64,000 nt of DNA, from NCBI GenBank assembly GCA_027886175.1, contig JAJNNQ010000045.1:620001-684000 (forward strand). The letters are read 5' to 3'. The stretch comes from Phylloscopus collybita. Its lineage: Eukaryota; Chordata; Aves; Passeriformes; Phylloscopidae. The position numbers and the translations under genes are program-made. The number at the start of each line of letters is the position of its first letter. Position 1 is the first letter of the stretch. This document shows, piece by piece, positions 34,988 to 45,307 of this stretch. Below the pieces are notes generated by a model. The model saw only the letters and a program-made list of their open reading frames with translations, was not told where the DNA came from and did no database searches.

Positions 34988-37506
34988 GTGAGTCTTTTGG
35001 AATTTTTTTACTGAAAAAGTGATTTAGGGCTGAGGCTCCCCTGCTCCAGCAGGCTGATGAGGTTGATCCACCTGCTTTTAAAAAGTCCAGATGTGAACGC
35101 TCTCGTTTTCTGGGGCGACTGGGGAAGGTGAGCAATGGGAATTTAAGTGATGCTTTCAAAGAAGCTGCAGCTGATGTCCCAGTTGCACAGGACAAAAATC
35201 AGGAGTGTGAGGAACTGGAGCTGCTCTGGAGATCTCAGCACAGAGAGCATTCCAGTGCTGCTGGGCGAGGGGCAGGGCAGCATCTCTGCCCTGCCTGCCC
35301 TGGGGCAGGGCCAGCAGTGCTTTGTTCCACCCCACAACAGCTGGGCTTTGGCACAGCCTGGGCAAAAGGAGCAGGGCTTGCTGCAGTGCCCAGGGCTGCT
35401 GTGGCAGGGAAATGGTTCTGTGCCTGCCTGGCGTGGTGTGTGCATCTCCCCCTGCCTGCTCACAGCCCCCCAGCCCCTCCTGAAGGACTCTGGAAAATGG
35501 AAGTGAAATGGCAGGGCGCTCCCTCTAAAGCCATTCAGCTCCACGTTTTGGATTCAGTCGCACTTTTGAGGGGCTCTGTTCCTCCTTTCTGGGGAAGCTT
35601 TTCTGCTTTTCAGTGGAATTCCAGTGGAAATCCAAGGGGAAGCTCAGATGAGCTTTCCAAAGGTGCCACAGCAAGCTGATGTTTAATGTTTAGGACAAAC
35701 GTTAAATATAAAAACTGCATAGAACAAGTTTTGGCAACTCTGTAGAAGGGTAATATTTTCTGTCAAATATACTGGTTTATATGGGCAGACAGCCACGAGG
35801 AAATGATCTCCAGGTTCTACCCCTGATTTCAGGAAATCCTTTTCATAATCTTTACAGGAGTAAATAAGTTGTAACTCTGTGCATATTTTCTGTCTCTGTT
35901 ATATTCATTGATACAGAAAACGTGAAAGTTGATGGCATCACAATGTTTCTAAATGGATCACAAGCCTTGAGGATACTCAACAAAATATTGGATTCTTGTA
36001 CAGTGGGAATTCCGTGGGCATATCTGAGGATTATCCACAGGAAATATTTGTGTATATTTGTGTAGCAGCATTACTGCAGAGGGGGAACATTCACTGCTTT
36101 TTGAAGAGGCCACAGAAAAAGCAGCTTAGCAAGGAGACTTAGGGAAGCAGAACTAACAGCAAGGAACAGAAGAAGCACACGTCAAATTTAATTCCCCTTT
36201 TCTATTATTTTTGAGTTATCTCTCAGTGAGAATGTCAAGCCCTCTTTTGCAGAACTGTACGTTTTGTGCCTTGCGGAGTGTAATTGTGTGATACACTCTT
36301 GCATTATGCAAGCTCACAGAAATTAAGCTCCATTCCTTTTTAGAGATACCCAGACCCGAGGGAGGGCGTGCGAATAAAATCTGAAAAATGGAACAGAGTG
36401 CTGGGAAGTCTGAAATAAATAAATAAATAAACACATCAGTGATACTCTGAAAAAAAAAACCCAAAAAACCAAAGCAACAACAACAACAACAAAAAAAACT
36501 TGCAAGTGGCCTGGCTGTTGCTATGAAAAAGCCTTCTAGGATAACCATGGCTGGCTGTGTGCTCCACGAGGTGCCCCTATAAAGTGTCAGGGATGCTCCT
36601 GGCAGGGTTTCCTGGATCCCCAGGGCTGCCCAGGGGAATCCCTGGGAGCTGCTGGCAGCCCCTGGTGCTGGAGCTGTGCTGGCACAGCAGTGTGTGCTGG
36701 GCTAAGCCACCCCTCAGGAGTCAATTCAGAATAAAAGGGACTTCACCCAGAATTTTCCTGGTGTGCTTTTGGCAGGGACCTGGCAGCTGCAGTTCAGTAT
36801 TCACTCTGTCTAGATTGTGAAATTTTGCTCAGTTTTTTGGACAATTTATTTCATTTGAGCCCACTGTTAACCCGGTGTTTCCACCTTAATTAAAGTTCTC
36901 TCAAGCTCAGGCAAGAATTTGGTCAATTTTTCTGAAATGTCTCACAGCAAACAGAACAATGAGTGGAGGGAAGTTCACCCCTCACTTCAAAACCTCTACC
37001 AGCTCAAAGCAGAGCTGAAATTACTGTTTTGCTAGTGAGAGACCTCGTGCAGAGCTAAAACAGGCAGAGCCTCTGTTGATTCAACACCGCAATTAAAGCC
37101 CCAGGTTTTGTAGACCAGATTTGTAATGGAACAAAGGTGTGGCTTTGCAGGATTGAATTAAATGTGATGCTGAATTCAGAAGAAGATGCAGTTTCCTTCA
37201 GTTAGGGCAAAGGGTGGCAATGAACAGATGCTGATGCTGTGGGTTGGGTTGGATTGGATTGGGGTTGTATTTTGTGTGATGCTCATGGTTTCCAGGTGTT
37301 TGGAGATTGACACTTGCACCAGTTCTAAACTCAGCATTTATTTTAAGCACTCAGTCACTGGAATCTGCCCTTCTAAGTAAAATTAACTAGTTGTGTTCCA
37401 TGTTACAATTTGGGGTTTTTTTCCTTGATGTTATGTGTTCAGTGATTTCTATCACCTGTCAAGAAAACTGTTCATTCTTCTTCTTTTTTCTCCCTGCCCT
37501 CCACAG
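34988..37506 (+). other. Intron between the exons ending 34987 and starting 37507
   Basis: Unique intron with no tandem array. 35670-36500 is AT-rich, with a short (AAAT)n at 36414-36432 and an AAC run at 36474-36490. No exon or RNA gene recognised. Confidence 0.6.
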
Positions 37507-37583
37507 ATGGATAATGATCAGAATTCCAATACCTCAAAGCAGAGATATTCTGGGAAAGTCCACCTTTGCATTGCCCGTTACAG
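37507..37583 (+). CDS. RIMBP2: RIMBP2 exon: start of first SH3 domain
   Basis: 77 nt, phase 0 in, two bases of a serine codon out. Acceptor CCCTCCACAG, donor ACAG/GTAAAG. It encodes MDNDQNSNTSKQRYSGKV and then HLCIARY. KVHLCIARYSYNPF is the first beta strand and ALYDY-like motif of SH3-1, completed in the next exon. The methionine at the exon start is internal, not a translation start. Confidence 0.95.
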
Positions 37584-38972
37584 GTAAAGCCCCCAGCTGG
37601 TTACAGATACAATTCACAGCTGTCATCTTCAGCATCACTGTGGCTCCACTCCACTCCTGCTCTGGGCTGTGAGATGCAGCTGAGGCTGTGGGTGTTGGAG
37701 AGGAGGAAGCAGGAGGACCCTGCAGAGATAGTTTCTTAGTGAAAGATTCTAAGAGTATGAAACCTACAAAAGAGATGGAATTGAAAGCAAAATTTGAACT
37801 GTAAGATGCTGGGCAGGAAGAGGGTGATTAAGCCAGCTGAAAGACTGGGCTGGGTGATTCAGTGACACCCCTGCCAAGACAAAAGGATGAATAAAGGGTT
37901 GGACCTTCTCAGGTATCAGGGATAAGGTGTTTTTTTCAGGTTTTTAGTATGTAGATTAGTATGGTAATATAGTAGTCCCTACAGGCTGTATGTAAATTCT
38001 GTAGGTTTTGTATCCTGAGGTGATTGGTTGATGCTCATTAGAATATTCACGATAGAAAGGGTTAAAATGGAATGTAACAGGTAACTCAGCCTCTTGCTCC
38101 CCTGGATCCCTGTCCCTTTAGACCTATAGACTCTTCCCCGGTTAGGCTGCCTTCCCACGACCAATAAACCACGACCAATAAACCACGTGTCCCAAAGAGC
38201 ATCCTGCTCTGCAGATCCTCTCTCTCGTCGGACACCACCAGTGTGTTCCCAATCGTGGGGAGCAGGCCCTGTGTGCAGTGCTGCAGGGCAGTGCCCTGTC
38301 CCTGTGCCTGAAGTGCCAGAGGAGCTGAGCCTGGCCTGGCTCCCCCAGCCCCTGCACTCCCCTCCTCCAGTGCCCAAATCAGATTGAATGGGCACCTCCT
38401 GCTCGGGAGAGGAGCCCTCACTCTGCTCTCACCAGTTACCTTTTCAAACAGGGAAAGGTTTGAAGTCCATCTCTGCTTTGCACATTAAAATTTCAGGCAG
38501 GAAGCACTGCCATGATAAAAATTCCAGTGAGGAACCGTTCCTTTCAGGATGGATATGATTTAAGGACTGAATAAGCACTTCTCTCTCGGTGGCTTTCTCG
38601 TAGATGTAGCTCACTGGTTCTGCCCTCTTTTACCCTGCCTCTCTAAGGGGTTTAATGAACTTGTGCAAAAGGAACATTAAACTGAATACAGCGGCTGGCA
38701 AAGACCCCCACTGCCGAGTTTGCTTTAATTCACTCTAAAAAACAAAGGGAATTTGGGCGGGTGCTGTTCAGGAGCGCTGAGTGAGGAGTGTCTGAGCAAA
38801 GCCTGCAGGAGAGGAGGTGGGTTCAGGGATGGAGGGGGAGCTCCCACCACAAACCCACCCGGGCCGGCTCAGAATGTGTCTCCAAAGGGAGGCAAAGGCA
38901 CAGCCTGGGGAAATCGCCCTCCTTGGAGCTGCAGCCCCTCTCCTGAGCAGCCCTCTGCCTGTCTCCCCGCAG
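37584..38972 (+). other. Intron between the exons ending 37583 and starting 38973
   Basis: Contains a possible solo LTR (37925-38264). The remainder is unique and GC-rich close to the acceptor. Confidence 0.55.
37925..38264 (+). mobile_element. Possible solo LTR of an endogenous retrovirus
   Basis: A block beginning TGTTTTTTTCAGG and ending GTGGGGAGCA, with two AATAAA signals in a short tandem (CCACGACCAATAAA twice, 38155-38185) followed by a CT-rich stretch. That order resembles the promoter-to-R/U5 end of an avian LTR. I see no target-site duplication with confidence and no internal viral genes. A decayed unique sequence is the alternative. Confidence 0.35.
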
Positions 38973-39082
38973 CTACAACCCCTTCGATGGACCAAATGAA
39001 AACCCAGAGGCGGAGCTCCCTCTCACGGCAGGAAAGTACCTCTATGTCTACGGAGACATGGACGAGGATGGCTTCTATGAAG
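38973..39082 (+). CDS. RIMBP2: RIMBP2 exon: middle of first SH3 domain
   Basis: 110 nt. One base completes the split serine; leaves after one base of a glycine codon. Acceptor TCTCCCCGCAG, donor GAAG/GTATCT. It encodes [28 protein letters not shown] and MDEDGFYE. It carries the RT loop acidic residues and the D-E-D-G-F-Y motif that in RIM-BPs replaces the usual tryptophan region of the SH3 n-Src loop. Confidence 0.96.
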
Positions 39083-40483
39083 GTATCTTTTATTTAATCC
39101 ATGAATTCCTGCTAATTCATGCAGATTGTCTGCCAAGCACGCTCCAAATCCTTTCCTTCGTCTGCTCCTAAATCAGTTGCTAAAATTAGCTTTATCATCG
39201 CGGTGTTAATTAAAAGAGTTTCTGCATCAGCAGAGCCGCTCCTTGCAGGCAGAGCTAATTATAAGATATTTTATAGTGTCAGCTTTACCTACTGGCAAGA
39301 TTTAAGTCGACAAAAAAGCTTGCTGGCAGTCCTGGTGTTTCCCTTGATAAGCCTTTATGCTCCCAAACCGGGGATGTTTTTATGCATTTTCACTCATCCC
39401 TTGCCCCTCACCTTGCCCACTTGAGATCGTCCCCCACCCAGGGGCTCCTGTGGCCAGCTCAGTTTCCTTGGAGGCTTTGGAGGAATATCTCAGGGAAACA
39501 GGGTAAAAGATTCCAAAAGGGGCTCTCACCCCCTGGGATCAGTTCAAGGCTTTATTCTCTAAGGGTTCCAGGGCAGAGAGAGAGAGAGCACAAGGAAGAA
39601 CAGGGCTTTATCTGGTCTCTGCTCAGGAGAGAGAGCTGGGCCTGAGCCAACAGGCTCAAGATAGGAAGGAAGGGTCAAACTGCACGGTCACTGCAGGCTT
39701 CAGGGGGTTCTGGGGAAAAGCCATTCCCAGAGGAATCCAACAGGGAAGGCTGTGGGTAAAGGTGGAGTTCCCAGTGCTGGGGCCAGGGAATGACTGAGAT
39801 CCAGGGAGATGCAGCTGGGTGCTGCCTGCCGGGGGCTGTGCCTGCCGGGCCCGGCAGTGCCCTCCTCAGCCCGGCCTTGGGAAGGTGTCTCCTCAGCCCT
39901 TGGGGTTTTCCAAGAACATCCGAGCCTGGGCAGGGCCGGGCTGCAGCCCGAGGTTAACAGAACACAAACCAGCCTGGGCCCGAGGTTAACAGAACACAAA
40001 ACAGCCCGGGCCTGAGGTTAACAAAACAGAAAACAGCCCGGGCCCGAGGTTAACAGAACACAAAACAGCCCGGGCCCGAGGTTAACAGAACACAAACCAG
40101 CCCGGGCCCGAGGTTAACAAAACACAAACCAGCCCGGGCTTGAGGTTAACAGAACACAAACCAGCCCGGGCCTGAGGTTAACAGAACACAAAACAGCCCG
40201 GGCCCGAGGTTAACAGAACACAAACCAGCCCGGGCCCGAGGTTAACAGAACACAAACCAGCCCGGGCTTGAGGTTAACAGAACACAAACCAGCCCGGGCC
40301 TGAGGTTAACAGAACACAAAACAGCCCGGGCCCGAGGTTAACAGAACACAAACCAGCCCGGGGCAGACAGGCGCTGTGGAGCCCTCAGCCAGTGCGGCTC
40401 TGTGCCCCGGGTCCCTGGGATGTGCCTCCCTGACTTGGGCCTTCTCCCCCAGGGGTTCTCATGGCCTTGCTCTTTCCCTGCAG
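39083..40483 (+). other. Intron between the exons ending 39082 and starting 40484
   Basis: 39083-39940 is unique, with (GA)n at 39574-39590. The array at 39946 is listed separately and the last 120 bp are unique. Confidence 0.6.
39946..40361. repeat. Minisatellite, 32 bp unit (CCCGAGGTTAACAGAACACA)
   Basis: About 13 units of CCCGAGGTTAACAGAACACA plus AACCAGCCCGGG, highly homogeneous. GTTAAC is a perfect palindrome and recurs in each unit. It ends 122 bp before the exon at 40484. Confidence 0.97.
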
Positions 40484-41293
40484 GAGAACTCCTGGACGGA
40501 CAAAGAGGCCTCGTCCCTTCCAACTTCGTGGACTTTGTCCAAGACAACGAGACGCGGCTGTCGAGCGGCCTGAGCAGCGAGCAGGATCAGAACTTCATCA
40601 ACCGCTCGGGCCCGGGCCTGGAGGGAGAGCTGCTGGAGATCAGCCCCCCGAGCCGCACCGACTCCGGCGTCGTCAGCAACGGCGCGGGGACGCTGGACGT
40701 CAACATCGACGAGATCGGAGAAGACATTGTGCCTTACCCCAGAAAAATCACCCTCATCAAACAGCTAGCCAAAAGTGTCATTGTGGGCTGGGAGCCCCCG
40801 GTGGTGCCGCCCGGCTGGGGAACCGTCAGCAGCTACAACGTCCTGGTGGACAAGGAGGTCAGGATGAACGTGGCCCTGGGCAGCAGGACGAAGGCGCTCA
40901 TAGAAAAGCTCAACATCTCCACCTGCACCTACAGGATATCCATCCAGAGCATCACCAACAAGGGCAACTCCGACGAGCTGCAGTGCACCTTGCTGGTGGG
41001 CAAGGACGTCATCGTGGCCCCCTCCAACCTCCGAGTGGACAACATCACCCAGATCTCTGCTGAGCTCTCCTGGCTCCCTACAAACAGTAATTACAGTCAT
41101 GTCATCTTCCTGAACGAGGAGGAGTTTGACATTGTCAAGGCTGCTAGCTACAAGTACCATTTTTTTAATTTGAAGCCCAACATGGCCTACAAGGTGAAGG
41201 TCATGGCAAAGCCCCACCAGATGCCCTGGCAGCTCCCCTTGGAACAGCGAGAGAAAAAGGAAGCCTTTGTGGAGTTTTCTACGTTGCCAGCAG
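40484..41293 (+). CDS. RIMBP2: RIMBP2 exon: end of SH3-1, FN3-1 and FN3-2 (810 nt)
   Basis: Large internal exon, acceptor TTTCCCTGCAG, donor GCAG/GTTTGA. It begins with the SH3-1 end ELLDGQRGLVPSNFVDFV (G-L-V-P-S-N-F is the classic SH3 terminal motif). A disordered linker follows at exon residues 23-80. FN3-1 spans about 83-172 (tryptophan in VGWEPP, tyrosine in TYRISIQ). FN3-2 spans about 176-269 (LSWLPTN, AYKVKVMA, ending EFSTLPAG). These FN3 repeats are the tandem used by RIM-BPs between SH3-1 and SH3-2. The exon is GC-rich in its first third, and a 33-bp array ends 122 bp upstream of it. Confidence 0.97.
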
Positions 41294-43773
41294 GTTTGAT
41301 ATTTTCCTCCCTACCCCTAAGACCCTTCAGCTGAATTTCTCTGGAGATACTAGACAAAATACTTCAACCTTCACAGCATTGAGGGGATGTAAGTGCATTC
41401 TGGTTGTGAAGCTGTAATCAACTTCATTGTACAGTTTGAGTTTGTGAAGTCAACAGATTCGTTGTGTTTTGGAAAGTCTGAGGGTTTTCCCCACCTGGCT
41501 TTTACATTAGGAACATTGGTAAATGTTGTCAGTTGTTTGCCATTATTCAGGGCCATGGAAAACTAGAGCAGAAGTAATGTGGTGAATTTGAAGGATAATC
41601 ACATCATTTTGGGGCATTTTTTCAGGCAGCACCTGAAAAAATCTGAGTATCTTTCCTTCTAGATTCACCTACCCAAGGTCATCTAAGCATGGCCAGGTAG
41701 GAGACCCCTTAAATGCTCAGCCTTTCAGGTCCCTGGGTACCTCTGAAGGGACACCCAGGTACAAGTGGCCCCTGGCAAGTGAAATGTCAGCAGCTCTGAG
41801 CTGGGGTTTGCTCATCCCTGCTGGGCTTTGCTTCCAGCAGAGGGGCAGGAATTCATTCTGTTCTCCTCCCTGGCCTGGGGGACTTCCCTGAGAGGAGACA
41901 GGGAGGGCAGCAGAGCTGGCTGAGTCGAGGGGCAGTGGAGCTGCTGTGCTCCTGCTCTGATGCCAGTCTGGTTTCAGTGCAAATGTCCTCAGCTCACACC
42001 TTTCCCTGTAGTCTGGGATCTGCTGTTGTGGAATGTGCTGGGAGGAGGGCATTTCAGGCCTGGGATGTCCTGGGGGACGTGGGAGGCACTGCCTGGATGC
42101 TGGCTTGAACTTATTTCAACTCTGCTATTTAGGCAAGGCCTTCTGAGTGAGGGTTCTTCCTGGCCAAGCACTGCCCAGGCTGCATCTCCCTCTAGCTGTG
42201 AAGGCTGCTGAGCAATGCAGAGCTCTGCTCTGCTGAGGAGCTGAGGTGCAGTGAAGCCTCAGTAGATCTCTTAGAGCCAGAGATCCCAGGATCTTCCCCA
42301 CTGCTTCATTTCCCTGGGAGCAGTGCTGCAGAAACCAGCCAGCTTTTCACTGGTGTGTAGAGAAAACAAAGCAGCAGCTGCTGAGGAGACATGGGGCTGA
42401 TTCCAGAGTCACTGGAACAAAGGCCAAGGATGAATTTGGAGTCTGTGATGGGAGTCGCCATCACAGTGTGCCATGCAATTGAACTCATCTCCATTCAGCA
42501 GAGCAGTGGAGTTGCTTCAATAAAAATAGAAGCATTTCTCTCCTGGGCACTCGGATCTAAAAATAGAATTAAGTATGGGATCAAGGCCAATGGGGTGCTG
42601 TGGATTTTGGAGCTAATTTATGTAAAAAAAAACCCCAACAAAACCCATGAGGAGCAAAGTGTAGCAGAATTCCAAAACAAACATTTCTGCTGATGACCGA
42701 GACAATCAAAAGTCATCAGGAATAATTTCCCATTTAATGATGGAGGGAATGGAATCCATGCTGAGCCTCAGGCATTGCAGTTTATTAAACCTGTCTCTGC
42801 CACAGCCTGTGAAGGTCGAGGCAGACACCCTGGGGATGGTTTAGTTTTGGGAGAATGAAGGGAAGGTGACTTCTCCTGCAGGAGCAGATTAATGTCATTG
42901 TCATTGGCAAGATGCTGGGTTGGATCAGATGCATTCTTTCCTGTAAGCTGAGCAGCCCTGTTGAGCTGGGAGTGCTGGCTGTCAATGAAACAGGATGACC
43001 AGGAAAGCTGAAATTCAACCCTGAACCAAAATCTCTCTTGGCCAAGAATAGTATGAGGCCAATTTGCATACTCTCAACTTGCAGAGTAAAAATACTTTAT
43101 AGATGCAGGGATGGTGTAAGCAGAAACTTCCTGCCTGTTGTGCCTGTGCTGTCCTGAACATGAGCACGATTTTATTTCCACGTCCACTAGAGGATGAAAT
43201 TGAGTGGCAGCAAACCAGTGAAACGCACTGGCAGTTTGCTTGTTCTTGTGTGCTATTTGCACCTGTGCCATGCACACAGCTGAGGTGTCTGTGGCCTCTT
43301 TGGTAGGTGGACAGCAATGAGTTGTGTTTAATTCCCTGGGAGAGGCAGGCTCCCAGCAGCCAGGGTCTGTGTTCTGTTCTGCAGGGGTGGCTGCAGCTGA
43401 GCCCTGCCTCTCACACGGTTTAGCAGCAGACTCTGCTCAGGGTTTGATGGTTGCAGTAGCACAGCACGATGCTTGAAAAATTTATGAGCTAATAATCTCT
43501 GTGATATTTTTACTTTGGCTTCCTGGCCGAAGTAGAGCTATTTATAGTTGGGTAATGACTTTTAATTAAGGAGGTATTTGGTGTGCTGTTACAGTAACAT
43601 TCTGTAAATGCCTTAAGAGGTTACTGGGGCTTTAGTTCAGTGCAGAGAGCAGACTGTGAGCCCAGTTGTCCTTTCACCAGCTGGGGGGAAGTGCTGACCC
43701 CCAGCTTGCAGCCCAGCCTGCACCTTGGCTCACTGCTCCCAGGCTCAGGAGTGACCAGTCCCACCCCTCCTAG
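41294..43773 (+). other. Intron between the exons ending 41293 and starting 43774
   Basis: Unique intron of 2.5 kb without tandem arrays. AAAAAAAACCCCAACAAAAC at 42626 is the only low-complexity stretch noted. No exon seen. Confidence 0.6.
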
Positions 43774-43925
43774 GTCCTCCAGCTCCACCTCAGGATGTTG
43801 CTGTCCGGGCAGGGCCCACGCCAGGGACCATCCAGGTGTGCTGGAAGCCACCAGCTCTGTCAGCCACGGGGACATCACACGGTGCCAGCGTCACAGGCTA
43901 CGGTGTCTATGCCAAAGGGCAGCGG
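43774..43925 (+). CDS. RIMBP2: RIMBP2 exon: first half of FN3-3
   Basis: 152 nt, completing a split glycine and leaving in phase 0. Acceptor ACCCCTCCTAG, donor CGG/GTGAGT. It encodes PPAPPQDVAVRAGPT, then IQVCWKPP (FN3 B-strand tryptophan) and SVTGYGVYAKGQR (F-G strands). The 3' end of this exon with its donor is repeated four times in the following intron at 44101, 44188, 44310 and 44493. The exon frame stays open to 44351, so use of the first or second copy donor would extend the protein in frame by 71 or 100 residues. Confidence 0.96.
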
Positions 43926-44540
43926 GTGAGTGACCCCTGTGCCAGTGCCACCCCCTGTGCCAGTGCCAGTGCCACTCCCTGTGCCAGTGTCACGCCCTGT
44001 GCCACTGCCACCCCCTGCGCCACTGCCACCCCCTGCGCCTGTGCCAGTGCCACCCCCTGTGCCTGTGTCACGCCCTGTGCCTGTGTCACCTCCTGTGCCA
44101 GTGTCACAGGTTACAGTGTCTGTGCCACAGGGCAGTGGGTGAGTTCCCTGCCAGTGCCACCCCTGTCCCAGTGCCACCCCTGTGCCAGTGTCACAGGTTA
44201 CAGTGTCTGTGCCACAGGGCAGGGGGTGAGTTCTCTGCCAGTACCACCCCCTGTGCCAGTGCCACCCCTGTCCCAGTGCCACCCCTGTCCCAGTGCCACC
44301 CCTGTGCCAGTGTCACAGGTTACAGTGTCTGTGCCACAGGGCAGTGGGTGAGTTCCCTGCCAGTGCCACCCCTGTCCCAGTGCCACCCCCTGTGCCAGTG
44401 CCACCCCCTGTGCCAGTGCCAGTGCCACCCCCTGTGCCAGTGTCACCCCCTGTGCCAGTGCCACCCCCTGTGCCAGTGCCACCCCTGTCCCGGTGTCACA
44501 GGTTACAGTGTCCGTGCCGCAGGGCAGTGGGTGAGTTCCC
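43926..44540 (+). repeat. Array of GCCACCCCCTGTGCCAGT units with four exon-tail copies
   Basis: Starts at the donor of the exon ending 43925. Units of 18 bp (GTGCCACCCCCTGTGCCA) alternate with a block copied from the exon end: GTGTCACAGGTTACAGTGTC, then TGTGCCACAGGGCAGTGG and GTGAGT. The blocks occur at 44101, 44188, 44310 and 44493. The exon original is GCGTCACAGGCTACGGTGTC, followed by TATGCCAAAGGGCAGCGG. The rest of the intron (44541-44845) is GC-rich unique sequence with a TCTG run at 44815-44837. Confidence 0.95.
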
Positions 44541-44845
44541 TGCCACGCTCACCGGCTGCTGGGGGATCTCAGCTGGCAGGGAAGGCTGGGCCAGCCCTGC
44601 AGGGGCTGCTTTGCTGCCAGGGCAGCCTGTGCTGTGCTTTGGGCACACCTTGCTGCCTCTCCCAGAGCCCTGGCCAGAGGGGCTGGGGGGGTGGGAGGCG
44701 GCTGGCGTGGGGGTCTGGAGCCCTGCTGGGGCTCTGGCAGCCCAGCCTGCGCTGGCAGCGCTGCCCTGAGGAGCTGTGGGCTGTGTGGGGCTGGGGCCGG
44801 TGCTGACGGGGCTCTGTCTGTCTGTCTGTCTGTCTGTGCCCCCAG

Positions 44846-45307
44846 GTGGCAGAGGTGATGTTCCCAGCAGCAGAGAGCGCGCCGCTGGAGCTGCTGCGCC
44901 TGCGGAGCCTGGACGCCCGGGAGGTGACGGTCCGGACGCTCTCGGCGCAGGGCGAGTCCCTGGACTCTGCTGTTGCTGCCATTCCATCTGACCTCCTGGT
45001 GCCTCCAACCCCTCACCCCAGAACTGCTCCCAAATCTAAGCCATTAGCAAGTGCCGGAGCCCCAGAAACCAAAGAAGAACACTTAGGCCCCCATTTGAAA
45101 AGGGATGAGTCGTGGGAGCAGACTCGTTCGGTGTCCCCCGTCCACGGACACATGCTGGAGCCACCCACCTTCCATGGCCCACTCCAGGGGAGGAGGTCTC
45201 CATCCCCCAACAGGATCCTCCCCCAGCCTCAAGGCACCCCAGTCCCCCACACCGTCGCAAAAGCCATGGCGAGAGAAGCTGCGCAGAGAGTGGCGGAGAG
45301 CAACAGG
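44846..45307 (+). CDS. RIMBP2: RIMBP2 exon: second half of FN3-3 and proline-rich linker
   Basis: 462 nt, 154 codons, phase 0 to 0. The acceptor TGCCCCCAG follows a short TCTG run; the donor is AGG/GTAAAG. It starts VAEVMFPAAESAPLELL, includes REVTVRTLSAQGESLDS (FN3 end), and continues into a serine/proline-rich linker (VPPTPHP, GRRSPSPNRILPQPQGTP) ending AMAREAAQRVAESNR. It is probably disordered with many proline-directed phosphorylation sites. Open frame continues past the donor to 45445, but the AGG/GTAAAG donor and the next exon match the family. Confidence 0.95.
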
